DNA of 64,000 bases from assembly GCA_049602155.1 (NCBI GenBank), contig JBMYRH010000011.1, positions 124,001 to 188,000 on the forward strand. The letters run 5' to 3'. The DNA is from JBMYRH01 sp049602155. GTDB taxonomy: Bacteria; Myxococcota_A; UBA9042; PHBI01; JBMYRH01. The translations under genes and the position numbers were made by a program. Shown in pieces: positions 24,099 through 32,463 of this stretch; the first letter of the stretch is position 1, and each line of letters opens with the position of its first letter. The notes beneath the pieces were generated by a model. It ran no database searches. It saw only the letters and a list, made by a program, of their open reading frames with translations, and was not told the DNA's origin.

Positions 24099-24634
24099 TT
24101 GGCTGGCTCCGCGAGCAGCTCGGCGATCTTCTTCGCCATCTTCTTCGCATCCCCCTGCGCGTAGCCCTCGTGCTCATGCGCGAGCCGACCCTGACGATCG
24201 ACATACATGGAGAAGGGGACGTTGCCGCGCGGGTTTAAGATGCTCGTCGCCTCACCCTCTTTGTCTGGGAGGATGCGGAAGGGCCAACGATGACGCTTCA
24301 CGACGCCACGAATCGCTGAGTAGGTCTCCGGGCCATCGGTCGCGATGGCGAGCACCTCAAAGCCGTCACCCTTGTGCTTCTTGTAGAGCTTCTTCAGGTC
24401 ATCGAGCTCGCGCTTACAGGGGACGCACCATGTGGCCCAGAAGCTGATCATGACGACCTTGCCTTTTAGGTCCTTGATGTGGACCCGCTTGCCCTTCAAG
24501 TCTTTGAGCTGAAACGCCGGGACCTTGGCGCGTTCCGCGGCGCTCGAGCCGTCTGCGGCCGAGGCTGCGCCCGCGAAGGCGCCACCGAAGAGGAGCGCCG
24601 ACAAACACGCGGCGATGATCAGGTGGCGGGACAT
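24095..24634 (-). CDS. TlpA-like periplasmic thiol-disulfide oxidoreductase
   Basis: The 179-aa protein has a Sec signal ending near GAASAA, then a thioredoxin fold: VPAFQLKDLKGKRVHI, the active site FWATWCVPCKRE (Cys70, Cys73), VLAIATDGPE and a cis-Pro region NVPFSMYVDRQG. The basic, Lys-rich N-terminal third is unusual. TlpA proteins reduce disulfides or deliver reductant in the periplasm. It sits between the Cys redoxin and the barrel gene, overlapping the latter by 4 nt, so a joint role with them is likely. Confidence 0.9.
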   Translation of the reverse strand: MSRHLIIAACLSALLFGGAFAGAASAADGSSAAERAKVPAFQLKDLKGKRVHIKDLKGKVVMISFWATWCVPCKRELDDLKKLYKKHKGDGFEVLAIATDGPETYSAIRGVVKRHRWPFRILPDKEGEATSILNPRGNVPFSMYVDRQGRLAHEHEGYAQGDAKKMAKKIAELLAEPAK

Positions 24635-24662
24635 GGGCGACTCCTTGGCAGGTGCGCGTCGT

Positions 24663-25301
24663 TTACAGGTTGAGGTTGGACTCGATGATGGCGGTCACAG
24701 CGCTCTCGTCAAAGCCGACGCCGCTGTACAAGACCTCCATCGTGCAGAGGTCGACGAGCATGTTGAGCGGCGCTGCGCCGGTATCGTAAAACTCACCGAG
24801 AGCGTTGTCAGTGTCTGCGACCACAGGGAAGCTCAACCCATATTGCGTCTGCCACTCCTTGGCGTTCGCCGGCAGAGCTGGGTTGAAGTTGAGGTCCTCA
24901 AAGATGGCCACGAGGACCTCAAGTCCGTCGCACCCGTACTTCTGATAGAAACCCTCAAGCTTGGGCTGCTCCTCGATGCACGCTGTGCACCACCCGGCGG
25001 TCGTGCTGATAAGCAAGAGCGTCCTGTCCCCCGCGTTGCGCAGGTCGCTGAAGCTCCTCGGCTCACCCTCGGGCGTCGTGAACGTCAGGTCAGGTAAGAC
25101 CTTCCCCAGGGCGTTCTCGTCAGAGGCGTAGGGCCCACCTGGGTAACTACCAGCCCCTTCTCCGATCCCTTCACAGCCAGGAGAGCACTCAGCGCTTCCC
25201 GTGGTGTCGAGGGAGTCACCTGGGTCGCTCGTGTCATCGCCGCACGCCGCCACACAGAGCGCCAGGGCGAGGATGAACAAGGCATGTTGAATTCGAGCCA
25301 T
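24663..25301 (-). CDS. Redoxin-domain lipoprotein (Cys counterpart of the selenoprotein)
   Basis: The 212-aa lipoprotein (lipobox VAAC, Cys20) has an AhpC/TSA-redoxin-type fold from about residue 65: LPDLTFTTPEGEPRSF, LLLISTTAGWCTACIEEQP (Cys105, Cys108), LEVLVAIFED, then FPVVADTDNALGEFYDTGAAPLNMLVD with the cis-Pro. The active-site context AGWCTAC matches AGW-U-SAC of the downstream selenoprotein candidate, making it a natural Cys homologue within one cluster. Periplasm-facing peroxide or disulfide chemistry is likely by family. Confidence 0.88.
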   Translation of the reverse strand: MARIQHALFILALALCVAACGDDTSDPGDSLDTTGSAECSPGCEGIGEGAGSYPGGPYASDENALGKVLPDLTFTTPEGEPRSFSDLRNAGDRTLLLISTTAGWCTACIEEQPKLEGFYQKYGCDGLEVLVAIFEDLNFNPALPANAKEWQTQYGLSFPVVADTDNALGEFYDTGAAPLNMLVDLCTMEVLYSGVGFDESAVTAIIESNLNL

Positions 25302-25388
25302 CAGGGGTGCTCCTCAGGGTCCGTGGGATAGACGCCGGGCGGGGCTGAATATTCAGCCCGTGCGGTAATTGTTCAGCCGCGCCCGTGA

Positions 25389-26474
25389 TTACTCAGCGGG
25401 GGCGTAGGTCAGCCAACCGATCGCAGGGACACCGTTGGTCTCGTCCAGCGTGATCACGCCGTCTTGAACGGTTGCGCACGCGAAGTGGGTCCATGCCCCC
25501 TCTTCACACTCGGTCTTCTCGTCGCCCACCTGAATGGTGTGGCCAATGCCGCCCTGGATGTAGACATTCACGGCCGTGCCGTCAGCGAGCCCGAGCTTGT
25601 CAGGGATCCGCGCAGGGAAGCGAATCTCAAAGCCGTCACCCTCGGGGCTGAAGGCCCAGACGCCCGGTGCGCCTTCGATCTGCTCGCCGTTGCAGAGGTG
25701 ACTCGTGCCGTCGATGTAGGTCGCCGACAGGTCTTTGAGGCCCACAGCGCCGTTGAAGAGCCAGCTGGGGTTGACGTCGAGCGCGAGGCCATCCTCGAAG
25801 TTGACGGTGACGAACTCGTCCACGCTCTCCATGCAGGCTTGGCCGAAGCACTCGTTCGGCAGGTCTGTCGCCGCCGTCGTCGCGTGGAGGACCGCGGGGG
25901 TCGGTGAGAGGTCGATGACTCCACCGTTCACGGTCAAGTCTGCGATGGCGTACGTGCAGTAGGCCGTGCTGTAGCTCAAGCCTGGCGCGAGCGCCCTGAG
26001 CACGCCCTCGTAGAGGCAGTTGTTGTCCGAGGGGACCGTGACCGTAAACGAGCCATCATCGTTCGCATCGACGGGCGTGAGGCACACGGAGGAGCCGTCA
26101 CGGGCGCTCCGGGTGCAGATCTGCGCTTTGGCGCCAACAACCGGGGCACCGCTCGCGTCTTGAATCACGCCGGACACCGTGCTGATCACCTCACCACATG
26201 GACACCCCTCGGCGTCGCACTCGGCGCCGAGCGTCAATGAGTGATCGGCCTCCATGAGCTCGCAGGCGGCAGCAGGCTCTCCACCCTCGTCGGGCGCCGC
26301 GTCATCCTCACCAGCCAAGGAAGTACCAGCCGCGGCAGTGTCCGTCGCCCCCGCGTCCGTGCCCGTCTGCGCGGTGCCATTCTCGCCAGTGGTGTCATCA
26401 CGCGAGTCACCACAACCGGTGATGGCGAGGCCCAAAGACAGGGTAAGGATAGTCAGGAGGGTCAGCTTCTTCAT
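25389..26474 (-). CDS. Secreted lipoprotein with carboxypeptidase-regulatory-like domain
   Basis: The 361-aa lipoprotein (lipobox AITGC, Cys21) has an acidic, low-complexity linker to about residue 70. A Cys-bearing segment (CDAEGCPCG) and a carboxypeptidase-regulatory-like/Ig-type beta sandwich follow (TVSGVIQDASGAPVVGAKAQICT, then SFTVTVPSDNNC). The C-terminal half is beta-rich with paired Cys and no recognised family. It is the first gene of the minus-strand redox cluster, 87 nt before the redoxin gene. It may be a surface or periplasmic substrate or scaffold; function unknown. Confidence 0.65.
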   Translation of the reverse strand: MKKLTLLTILTLSLGLAITGCGDSRDDTTGENGTAQTGTDAGATDTAAAGTSLAGEDDAAPDEGGEPAAACELMEADHSLTLGAECDAEGCPCGEVISTVSGVIQDASGAPVVGAKAQICTRSARDGSSVCLTPVDANDDGSFTVTVPSDNNCLYEGVLRALAPGLSYSTAYCTYAIADLTVNGGVIDLSPTPAVLHATTAATDLPNECFGQACMESVDEFVTVNFEDGLALDVNPSWLFNGAVGLKDLSATYIDGTSHLCNGEQIEGAPGVWAFSPEGDGFEIRFPARIPDKLGLADGTAVNVYIQGGIGHTIQVGDEKTECEEGAWTHFACATVQDGVITLDETNGVPAIGWLTYAPAE

Positions 26475-26694
26475 GTTGGCTCTCGGGTCCAGTGAGGGAG
26501 GCTCACAGGGGGTTCGCTCTCCCCTGCGACACGATGATGGGATGCCATGGGTGCGGCCCCTCAGTCAAATCAGGTCTCTTAATTCTCGCGCGAGGGGCGA
26601 TGACGGGACACGGAGGAGCGGCCCCTTGACCCGTCGGGGGCGTCGCGGGATCATGAGGGTGTCCAGGGAGGCGCGCGTGGCATCCAACGCAGAC

Positions 26695-27237
26695 ATGAAG
26701 ACTCGGTTTCGAATCGTCGGGCAGCACGAGGGTGGGGCAGACAGCACGGCATCACCGCCAGAAATCACGCTGAGATCCCTGCAGCGCATGAATGCGCGCG
26801 GCCTGATGCGGCGCTTCAGCGACGCAGAGGCCCCAACCGCCGTGGGTGGACTCAACGGCCCCACGAACGGGACGCTCCTGAGCTTGGCAGGGCCCCTGAG
26901 CGAGGGCACAGCGCGGGTCATGATCAACCGCCTCGCGACCTGGGATCGGTTCCCGTGGACGGGCAAATCCTTCCAATCTTGGGCCGAAGATCGAGGCTCT
27001 GGGATCAACCGGGTGCAGCTCCTCGGCGAGCGCCTCTGGTTCCACTTCGAAACACGCATTGATCGCTCGGTGGTCGATGGGCGGCCCTGCATCGTCCTAG
27101 ATTACGATCACGCAGAGAACCCTTGGCCGGTCCGACAAGTCCGAGACGAGCTTCGCGAGGTCGCCCCAGGGCTATGGCTTGGCCCAGCGACCGTGCGCGG
27201 CCGCGTCGCCCTGTACTTCACCCTCCAAACCCCCTGA
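26695..27237 (+). CDS. Conserved hypothetical protein with PGLWLG motif
   Basis: The 180-aa product (from ATG 26695) contains SLQRMNARGLMRRFSD, LNGPTNGTLLSLAG, FPWTGKSFQSW, LWFHFETRIDRS, CIVLDYDHAENPWPVRQVRDEL and APGLWLG. The spacing of these looks like a small cytoplasmic beta-barrel family I cannot name. There is no signal peptide. Start is uncertain: ATG at 26653 or 26788 are possible and none has a strong ribosome-binding site; codons further upstream run opposite the 5' end of the divergent lipoprotein gene. It is followed 13 nt later by a small lipoprotein gene. Confidence 0.55.
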   Translation: MKTRFRIVGQHEGGADSTASPPEITLRSLQRMNARGLMRRFSDAEAPTAVGGLNGPTNGTLLSLAGPLSEGTARVMINRLATWDRFPWTGKSFQSWAEDRGSGINRVQLLGERLWFHFETRIDRSVVDGRPCIVLDYDHAENPWPVRQVRDELREVAPGLWLGPATVRGRVALYFTLQTP

Positions 27238-27250
27238 CCCGGACTCCCTC

Positions 27251-27700
27251 ATGCTTCGCCTCATCGTCTGCTTCGCCCTCTCGCTGTGTCTCCAAGGCTG
27301 CGCGACCAGCCTCCCGCCCACGCCCCCACCAGCGCCACCGGCGGCAGAGCCGCAGCCGGATGACGCCTTCCGGACATTTGGAGGCACAATCATCGCGCCG
27401 GGGGAGATACACACGGTCCGCAGTGAACCTATCGGGGTCAGTGGCCTGCGCGCCATGATCGCCCTGGGCAAGACCGAGTGGGTGATTCACACGCAGCCTG
27501 GAGGTAAAGAGGACAAGACCGCCACCGCGAACCTGGTCATCCAACGCGGTGATGGCGCGCAGAGCATCCGGGTGCAGACCGGCGAATCCGACGCTGCGCT
27601 CGGCGTCACTATCAAAGTGATCGAGGCCGGCGAGGTCTACCAGGAGTCCTCGATGCGCTGGGTACCTTTCGCGAAGATCACGGTCACAGAGACCCCCTAA
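27251..27700 (+). CDS. Small lipoprotein of unknown function
   Basis: The 149-aa product has a short lipoprotein signal (LCLQGC, Cys17) and a Pro/Ala-rich linker. A single beta-rich domain follows (FGGTIIAPGEIHTV ... MRWVPFAKITVTE) with no recognised family. It starts 13 nt after the preceding stop, so likely co-transcribed. No metal or catalytic motif is visible. Confidence 0.6.
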   Translation: MLRLIVCFALSLCLQGCATSLPPTPPPAPPAAEPQPDDAFRTFGGTIIAPGEIHTVRSEPIGVSGLRAMIALGKTEWVIHTQPGGKEDKTATANLVIQRGDGAQSIRVQTGESDAALGVTIKVIEAGEVYQESSMRWVPFAKITVTETP

Positions 27701-27757
27701 CCTCCCCATTTCAGCGGGTTTCTTGCCTCGTCTTTGGCCTCCATCTACGCTGACGCC

Positions 27758-28384
27758 ATGGACAAACTATGGACCCGTGTACGCTCTCTCCTCGGCGTCG
27801 CGACGCAAGGGAGCGAAATGAAGCCGATCCCCGGTGGATTCGTGCGGCTCCCAAACGGCGGCATCAGGCTGGTCGGCGCATACCAACTCGATGTGCGCCC
27901 AGTCTCCAATGCGGACTACGCGCTCTACATTCAAGCGACCGGGGCTGCGCGGCCGCCCTGGATGCACCGCCCGGGCTTCGGAGAACCGGAGCAGCCCGTC
28001 GTCGGCGTCACCTTAGCCGAAGCACGCCGCTACGCACGCTGGGCGGGCAAACGCCTGCCCTCCGCCGCAGAGTGGGTGCGCGCGGGCACAGGCACAGATA
28101 AGCGCCCCTATCCGTGGGGGGAAGGAGAACCCGACTCAGGACTCGCCCACTTTGGGCGAGGTAAGAGCGGCGCCCCCTCCCCGGTCGAAGACGTGGCGCA
28201 GCGGCGCTCAGGTGGACGTGGGCCCTTTGGGCACTTCGATCTGCTCGGCAATGTCTGGGAGTGGTGCACCGACGGCGTGGCCCGCGGTGGATTCTGGGGC
28301 TCCAAGCAGCTCGCGATGACCCTTGACCTTGAGACCGAACCGCAGACCGTCAGCGGTGGTATCGGGTTTCGGTGCGCGAGATGA
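27758..28384 (+). CDS. Formylglycine-generating-enzyme-like (SUMF1/FGE-sulfatase domain) protein
   Basis: From the ATG at 27758 the protein is 208 aa and covers a compact FGE-sulfatase domain: GAYQLDVRPVSNADYALYI, PVVGVTLAEARRYARWAGKRLPS then AAEWVRAG, YPWG, HFDLLGNVWEWCTDG, RGGFW and the terminal GFRCAR. It has one Cys in VWEWC and one in FRCAR but no clear paired catalytic Cys of aerobic FGE, so it is probably a binding or non-sulfatase member. No signal peptide. A TTG at 27734 is an alternative start. It overlaps the next gene by 4 nt (ATGA). Confidence 0.8.
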   Translation: MDKLWTRVRSLLGVATQGSEMKPIPGGFVRLPNGGIRLVGAYQLDVRPVSNADYALYIQATGAARPPWMHRPGFGEPEQPVVGVTLAEARRYARWAGKRLPSAAEWVRAGTGTDKRPYPWGEGEPDSGLAHFGRGKSGAPSPVEDVAQRRSGGRGPFGHFDLLGNVWEWCTDGVARGGFWGSKQLAMTLDLETEPQTVSGGIGFRCAR

Positions 28385-29214
28385 AGAAGGGACACCCGCT
28401 GCGCCAGCTCTTGACGACAGCGGGTATCATCTACGTCGTATGGTTGCTCGGCCTGTGGGCACTGCAAGGGCGGCTCATCTACCCAGGGTGGCTGCGCCTT
28501 CCAGAGCCCGAGCCCGAGCTAAACGTCTCGGGCCTTGAACCTTGGTGGCTCGACACCGAAGAGGGGCCTGTAGAGGCTTGGTGGATCCCCGGCGCCGGCG
28601 TCTCAGAGGACCGCCCTGGCCCGGTCATGATGGCCTGGCACGGCAACGCCGCCTTCATCGACGACGCCGTGATGCACCTCTCCCCCTATCGAGACCTAGG
28701 TATCAGCGTCTTGCTCGTCGAATACCGGGGGTTTGGGCGCTCCGCCGGCGTCCCCTCACAGGAGGCCATCTTGACGGACGCGAACGCGTGGCGCGTCAAG
28801 CTCCTGAAGCGCAAAGACGTCAATCGACACAAATTCGTCTTCTACGGCCGCTCTCTCGGGAGCGGCCCAGCGGTGCACATGGCCGCAGAGCATGGCGCCG
28901 CAGCCTTGGTCCTTGAGGCCCCGATCACCTCACTCAAGCCCTTCGTCTCGGTCTACTTGGCCCCGGCGTTTTTGCTACGCGATATCTGGGACAACCTGAG
29001 CATCGCGCCCGAGATAGAGGCACCAGCCATCGTGTTTCATGGGCGACACGACGAGGTCGTCCCAGTCGAGCGGGGTGCCATGCTGGCCAAGGCCCTCAAG
29101 GCGACCTTCGTGAAAGATCCGAAAGCTGGGCATAACGACTTGCCTTCAAACCCTGAGGCGCACTTTGAGCGGATCGCAGCGTTCTTGCAGACCGCCGGTG
29201 TGATGCGGCGTTAG
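28381..29214 (+). CDS. Membrane-anchored alpha/beta hydrolase (ABHD13/BAAT-like)
   Basis: The 277-aa protein begins with a single N-terminal anchor (LLTTAGIIYVVWLLGLWAL). The hydrolase fold follows: MAWHGNAAF oxyanion region, VEYRGFGRS, nucleophile elbow YGRSLGSGP, the acid in FHGRHDEVVP and His in AGHNDLP. This is the serine-hydrolase set of ABHD13/'prolyl oligopeptidase-like' proteins, likely facing the periplasm. The substrate is unknown. The ATG overlaps the FGE-like stop by 4 nt. Confidence 0.88.
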   Translation: MKKGHPLRQLLTTAGIIYVVWLLGLWALQGRLIYPGWLRLPEPEPELNVSGLEPWWLDTEEGPVEAWWIPGAGVSEDRPGPVMMAWHGNAAFIDDAVMHLSPYRDLGISVLLVEYRGFGRSAGVPSQEAILTDANAWRVKLLKRKDVNRHKFVFYGRSLGSGPAVHMAAEHGAAALVLEAPITSLKPFVSVYLAPAFLLRDIWDNLSIAPEIEAPAIVFHGRHDEVVPVERGAMLAKALKATFVKDPKAGHNDLPSNPEAHFERIAAFLQTAGVMRR

Positions 29215-29250
29215 CTCCCGGGGTACCCGCTGTTGGAAATAATTCGAAGG

Positions 29251-29297
29251 ATCACGGAGTTGACGTGGTTTGGGACTTGGTAACCAGTCCCCGTGAT
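29251..29297 (+). promoter_or_regulatory. Nested dyads upstream of the HMA-thioredoxin/UxxU operon
   Basis: ATCACGG (29251-29257) and CCGTGAT (29291-29297) form a 7-bp inverted repeat around a second dyad, TGGTAACCA (29278-29286). A TTGACG hexamer (29260-29265) between them could be a -35 box, but no convincing -10 lies at the usual spacing. It is placed 116 bp before the operon start and could be an operator or a terminator for the preceding gene. Confidence 0.35.
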
Positions 29298-29370
29298 AAA
29301 GCGACCGACGCGTTCAGTTCGGGGGCCGGTAAGGATCCACTGGACGGGGTCGCCTGGGGTCCCTATTGTC

Positions 29371-29430
29371 ACAGGTATGCGGATGCGACTTACTCACGGT
29401 TTAGGTAGGCGGATGCGACTCATTTATATT
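29371..29430 (+). repeat. 30-nt tandem duplication of a translation start region
   Basis: AGGTATGCGGATGCGACT at about 29373 and AGGTAGGCGGATGCGACT at 29403 are nearly identical and exactly 30 nt apart, so the ribosome-binding site and ATG are present twice in the same frame. The downstream copy gives the start of the lipoprotein signal; initiation at the upstream copy would add ten residues. Confidence 0.6.
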
Positions 29431-30108
29431 CTCCTTGTTGCCCTCGCAGTCTTCGGGCTGACTGCTGTCGGGTGCGCCCACAGCCAACTGACCACCGGAG
29501 AGCTCTTTGAGCCGGGTGAAGGGCGAGTCGTCTTGTCCCTCCCGAAGCTGTCCTGCCTGACCTGTGGGACGAAAGTCGCCAAGACCCTCGAGGCGCTCCC
29601 TGGAGTCAATCAAGTCGCGTTCTCCAAGGACAAAGTGGAGGTCGGCGTCGCTTTCAACCCCACCGAAGTCACGCCCACAGCGATCCTGGAGGCGAGCAAC
29701 TCCGTCGGCGAGACGGTCGTCATGGGCGCCGGGTCCGGCAGCTACGCGCCGGCTGTGGAGCACGCAGAGGAGAGCGACACCATCATCATCTCGCGGGGCG
29801 AGGAAGTGACGCTCTCGGAGCACCTCGCAGCAGGGAAAGTAACCGTCGTCGACTTCTACGCCGATTGGTGTGGTCCATGTCGCCGGGTGGCGATCGTGAT
29901 GAACGCCATCATGTCGGATCGAGCCGACGTCGCCCTGCGCAAGGTCGACATCGTCGATTGGGACACCCCAGTGGCCCAGCAGCACATGCGTGAGGTCACT
30001 CAGCTGCCATTCACTATCGTGTTTGACGGCCAAGGCAACGAGGTCCGGCGCATCGTCGGGCTCGACATCCCCGGGCTCCACGCCGCCATTGAAGAGGCGT
30101 CCAAATGA
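29413..30108 (+). CDS. HMA-thioredoxin fusion lipoprotein
   Basis: The 231-aa product has a lipoprotein signal (LTAVGC, Cys21). An HMA-like ferredoxin-fold domain follows (VVLSLPKLSCLTCGTKVAKTL; LPGVNQVAFSKDKVEV; CxxC at Cys48/Cys51), then a thioredoxin domain with VVDFYADWCGPCRR (Cys153/Cys156) and the cis-Pro TQLPFTIVF. The HMA part suggests metal or thiol binding and the thioredoxin part reduces partners, both outside the cytoplasm. Its stop overlaps the ATG of the UxxU protein (ATGA), so the two are made together; it is the likely reductant of that protein's Sec pair (inference). In-frame ATGs upstream reach 29377. Confidence 0.88.
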   Translation: MRLIYILLVALAVFGLTAVGCAHSQLTTGELFEPGEGRVVLSLPKLSCLTCGTKVAKTLEALPGVNQVAFSKDKVEVGVAFNPTEVTPTAILEASNSVGETVVMGAGSGSYAPAVEHAEESDTIIISRGEEVTLSEHLAAGKVTVVDFYADWCGPCRRVAIVMNAIMSDRADVALRKVDIVDWDTPVAQQHMREVTQLPFTIVFDGQGNEVRRIVGLDIPGLHAAIEEASK

Positions 30109-31133
30109 GTGCACGCTTACTCGCGATCCTTGCCGTCCTCGGAGTCGTCAGTTGGCCAGCCAGCGCGTGGGCCAACACGTGAAGTGGCTGAGCGAATCCG
30201 AACCTCCCGTCGGGAGTCGTCAACCAGAACATCGATTCGTCCGGAGCAGGCACCCTTGAGTTTCGCCTCACCGCGAGCTTCACAGCGGTCTCAACTGGAC
30301 ACCCGGTAACCGCCGACCAGTTTGAGCCCGGGGTGCCACTTGAGAAGCAGGCATTTTATCATGACCTGGACTTCACGATGGTGAACTACGAGCTTGCGTT
30401 GGGCTACTCCCTCGCCCCCTGGCTCACAGTGGAGACAAACATCCCGCTCCGCACCGCCTACACCGGGGTACGCTTTTTGAACGAGGCTGATGAGGCCCTG
30501 GAGGGCTTCGAGAGCATCCATCACCGCAACGAGACCCTCGTCGGGATCGGTGACGTGACCTTCGGCGCCCGCTTCAACGTCTTAAGCGGACTCGATACGA
30601 AAGGGCTCGTTATGCTGGTCTCGACAGGCCTGAGCGTTCCGTCTGGATCGACGCGGCCAAACCCCTTCGCGTTGGCGCGAGCGGGGCAACGTCACCAGCA
30701 CATCTTCTTTGGGACCGGGACGGTCGATCCCTACCTCAGCGCAGCCATGACCTACCGGATGGGCTGGGGCCGCGTGTCCGGCTTCGTCCACGGCCGAGTC
30801 TCGCTTTACGAGAACCGCTACGGGTATCGCGGCCCAGGGGTCATCTACGGCGGTGTCGACACCGCCAGCGACTTCGGGCTCGATGTTTTTGAGGCCAGCG
30901 TCGGCATTCACGCAATGCGTGAGTTCCCAGCCACGTGGGGCGATGAGAACGCCGAGAACAGCGGACGAACCGACCTGATGGCCGCACTCGGGGTGAGCTG
31001 GCGTATGAGTGATGCATGGCGCCTGCGAGCAGGCGCGAAGGTGCCCTTCTACACCGAGGCCATCGGCGGACAGCTCGACATCCCGATCATCGCAGACCTG
31101 GGCGTGGCCTTCTCCGGCAACATCCTCAACTGA
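30105..31133 (+). CDS. Candidate selenoprotein: exported barrel-like protein with N-terminal UxxU motif (Sec26, Sec29)
   Basis: An ATG at 30105 (overlapping the upstream stop) opens a normal signal peptide ending ASAWA. The frame then has TGA at 30180-30182 and again at 30189-30191, and continues open to 31133. Read as Sec, the mature N-terminus is NT-U-SG-U-ANPNLPSG, followed by 300 residues of amphipathic strands (YELALGYSLAPWLTVETNIPL; ISDLGVAF-like end, AFSGNILN) resembling an outer-membrane transporter/porin-like barrel. There is no frameshift: one frame runs through. A hairpin at 30204-30216 suits SECIS placement for both codons. The coupled thioredoxin supports a redox function. Length 342 aa. 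A pseudogene with two stops is less likely given intact coding downstream. Confidence 0.82.
30204..30216 (+). promoter_or_regulatory. Bacterial SECIS-like hairpin serving two UGA codons
   Basis: CUCCC (30204-30208), loop GUC (30209-30211), GGGAG (30212-30216) is a perfect 5-bp stem with a 3-nt loop starting with G. The loop begins 17 nt after the second UGA and 26 nt after the first, both within the spacing accepted for bacterial SECIS elements. Confidence 0.65.
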
Positions 31134-31302
31134 GCGCGCGGCACGAGAGAGCCTAGCCGGCGATCCCTCCCCCCGGGTCCCGCATTCGCTAAGCGCCGAT
31201 CGCAGCACCGATGGGGACAGCCCCCTCTGCCAAAGTACCGTGACAATGTTGTCTCGCACGGAGGAGGCCCGATGCGCTAGTATGCCGCGACGCGGAGGTA
31301 CC

Positions 31303-32454
31303 ATGGGGCTATTTCGCTCCCCCCACATCGTGCTCGTATGCCTGACCGCAGGACTCATCGGCTGCGGTGATGATGTCTCGTCGACCGATCCCGTCGTGGA
31401 CGCGGTTCAACGCGGCGTCAGCGACGCCGATGACGCCCCCGCTAAGGACACCTCAAGCGACACAGAGGCACTCGTGCTCCCCGACGTGGCAGGGGCCACC
31501 TCCGACGCAGAGGACGCGCTCGAGCCCGACGATGAGGTAGAACCAACCCCAGACGTCGAGGTCGAGGTCGAGCCGGACGTCTCGGACCCGGTGGAGCCTG
31601 TCGAGCCTGGCCCTGAGTCGATAGACTGCGCTGCGATCCCTGAAGGTCCGTTCGAGCTGGTGAAATTGGTCGGCCCGATGGCGAGTGAGGACCTGGCCTT
31701 TGACCGCGAGGGTCACCTCATCGGCTCGAACGACAACGCGATCTTCAAGAGCCTCTACAACGGACAGCCCCAGGTCTTCGTGCCGAACATCAACTTCCGA
31801 GCCGGGCTGCGCTACCTCCCCAGTGGCCAGCTCATCGTCTGCAACAACCACACGGGTGAGCTCGTCCGTATCGACCCCGAGGGAACGCAGCATGTCGTCC
31901 TGACCGGGCTCTCCTACCCCAACGGCATCATCGTCGATCTCAACGGTTGGGTGTACTTCAGCGAGCATGACAATGGCCAAGTTCGGCGCGTGAACCCGTA
32001 CACGGGCGACTACACGGTGCTCACCAATGAGGTCTCGAGCCCCAACGGGCTGACCTTCAGCCCCGACTACTCCACGCTCTACATCGGAGGCTTCAACGGG
32101 AGCGGGATCGTCTACGCGATGTCGATCAGCCCTGAGGGCGTCCCGGGTAAGCTCGTCGAGTGGGCGACCGACGTCGGTACGGGCTGGCTCGATGGCATGG
32201 CCACGGACGCCTGCGGGAACGTCTACATCGCGGACTACGGCGCCACGGTGATCTACCGCATCTCGCCCGACGGAAAAGACAAGAAGAAGATCATCAGCGG
32301 AGCCGGCATCTCCAACGCTTACCTCCCCAATATGCAGTGGGGCTCAGGTATCGGCGGCTGGGATCCGCTCTCCCTCTACCTCCCCGACGGCTGGAACAAG
32401 GGCGTCTTCGAGGTCCAAATCGGCGTCCCGACTGCCCCCATTCCATATCCATAG
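31303..32454 (+). CDS. SMP-30/NHL-type beta-propeller lipoprotein
   Basis: The 383-aa lipoprotein (lipobox GLIGC, Cys21) has an acidic linker to about residue 105, then a beta-propeller with repeating blades: LAFDREGHLIGSND, LRYLPSGQLIVCNN, NGIIVDLNGWVYFSEHDNGQV, NGLTFSPDYSTLYIGGFNGSG and MATDACGNVYIADYGATVIYRI. This is the SMP-30/gluconolactonase/NHL pattern. ATG 31303 has GGAGGT six nt upstream. Surface ligand or carbohydrate binding, or lactonase activity, are family possibilities; metal ligands were not traced. It starts a run of four secreted-protein genes on this strand. Confidence 0.85.
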   Translation: MGLFRSPHIVLVCLTAGLIGCGDDVSSTDPVVDAVQRGVSDADDAPAKDTSSDTEALVLPDVAGATSDAEDALEPDDEVEPTPDVEVEVEPDVSDPVEPVEPGPESIDCAAIPEGPFELVKLVGPMASEDLAFDREGHLIGSNDNAIFKSLYNGQPQVFVPNINFRAGLRYLPSGQLIVCNNHTGELVRIDPEGTQHVVLTGLSYPNGIIVDLNGWVYFSEHDNGQVRRVNPYTGDYTVLTNEVSSPNGLTFSPDYSTLYIGGFNGSGIVYAMSISPEGVPGKLVEWATDVGTGWLDGMATDACGNVYIADYGATVIYRISPDGKDKKKIISGAGISNAYLPNMQWGSGIGGWDPLSLYLPDGWNKGVFEVQIGVPTAPIPYP

Positions 32455-32463
32455 GAGTCCCCT

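Noticed and set aside
30105..30332. Reading the region as a frameshifted or decayed pseudogene
   Set aside because: The same frame continues uninterrupted from the signal peptide to 31133 apart from two TGA codons. No indel is needed, and only TGA (not TAA or TAG) occurs.
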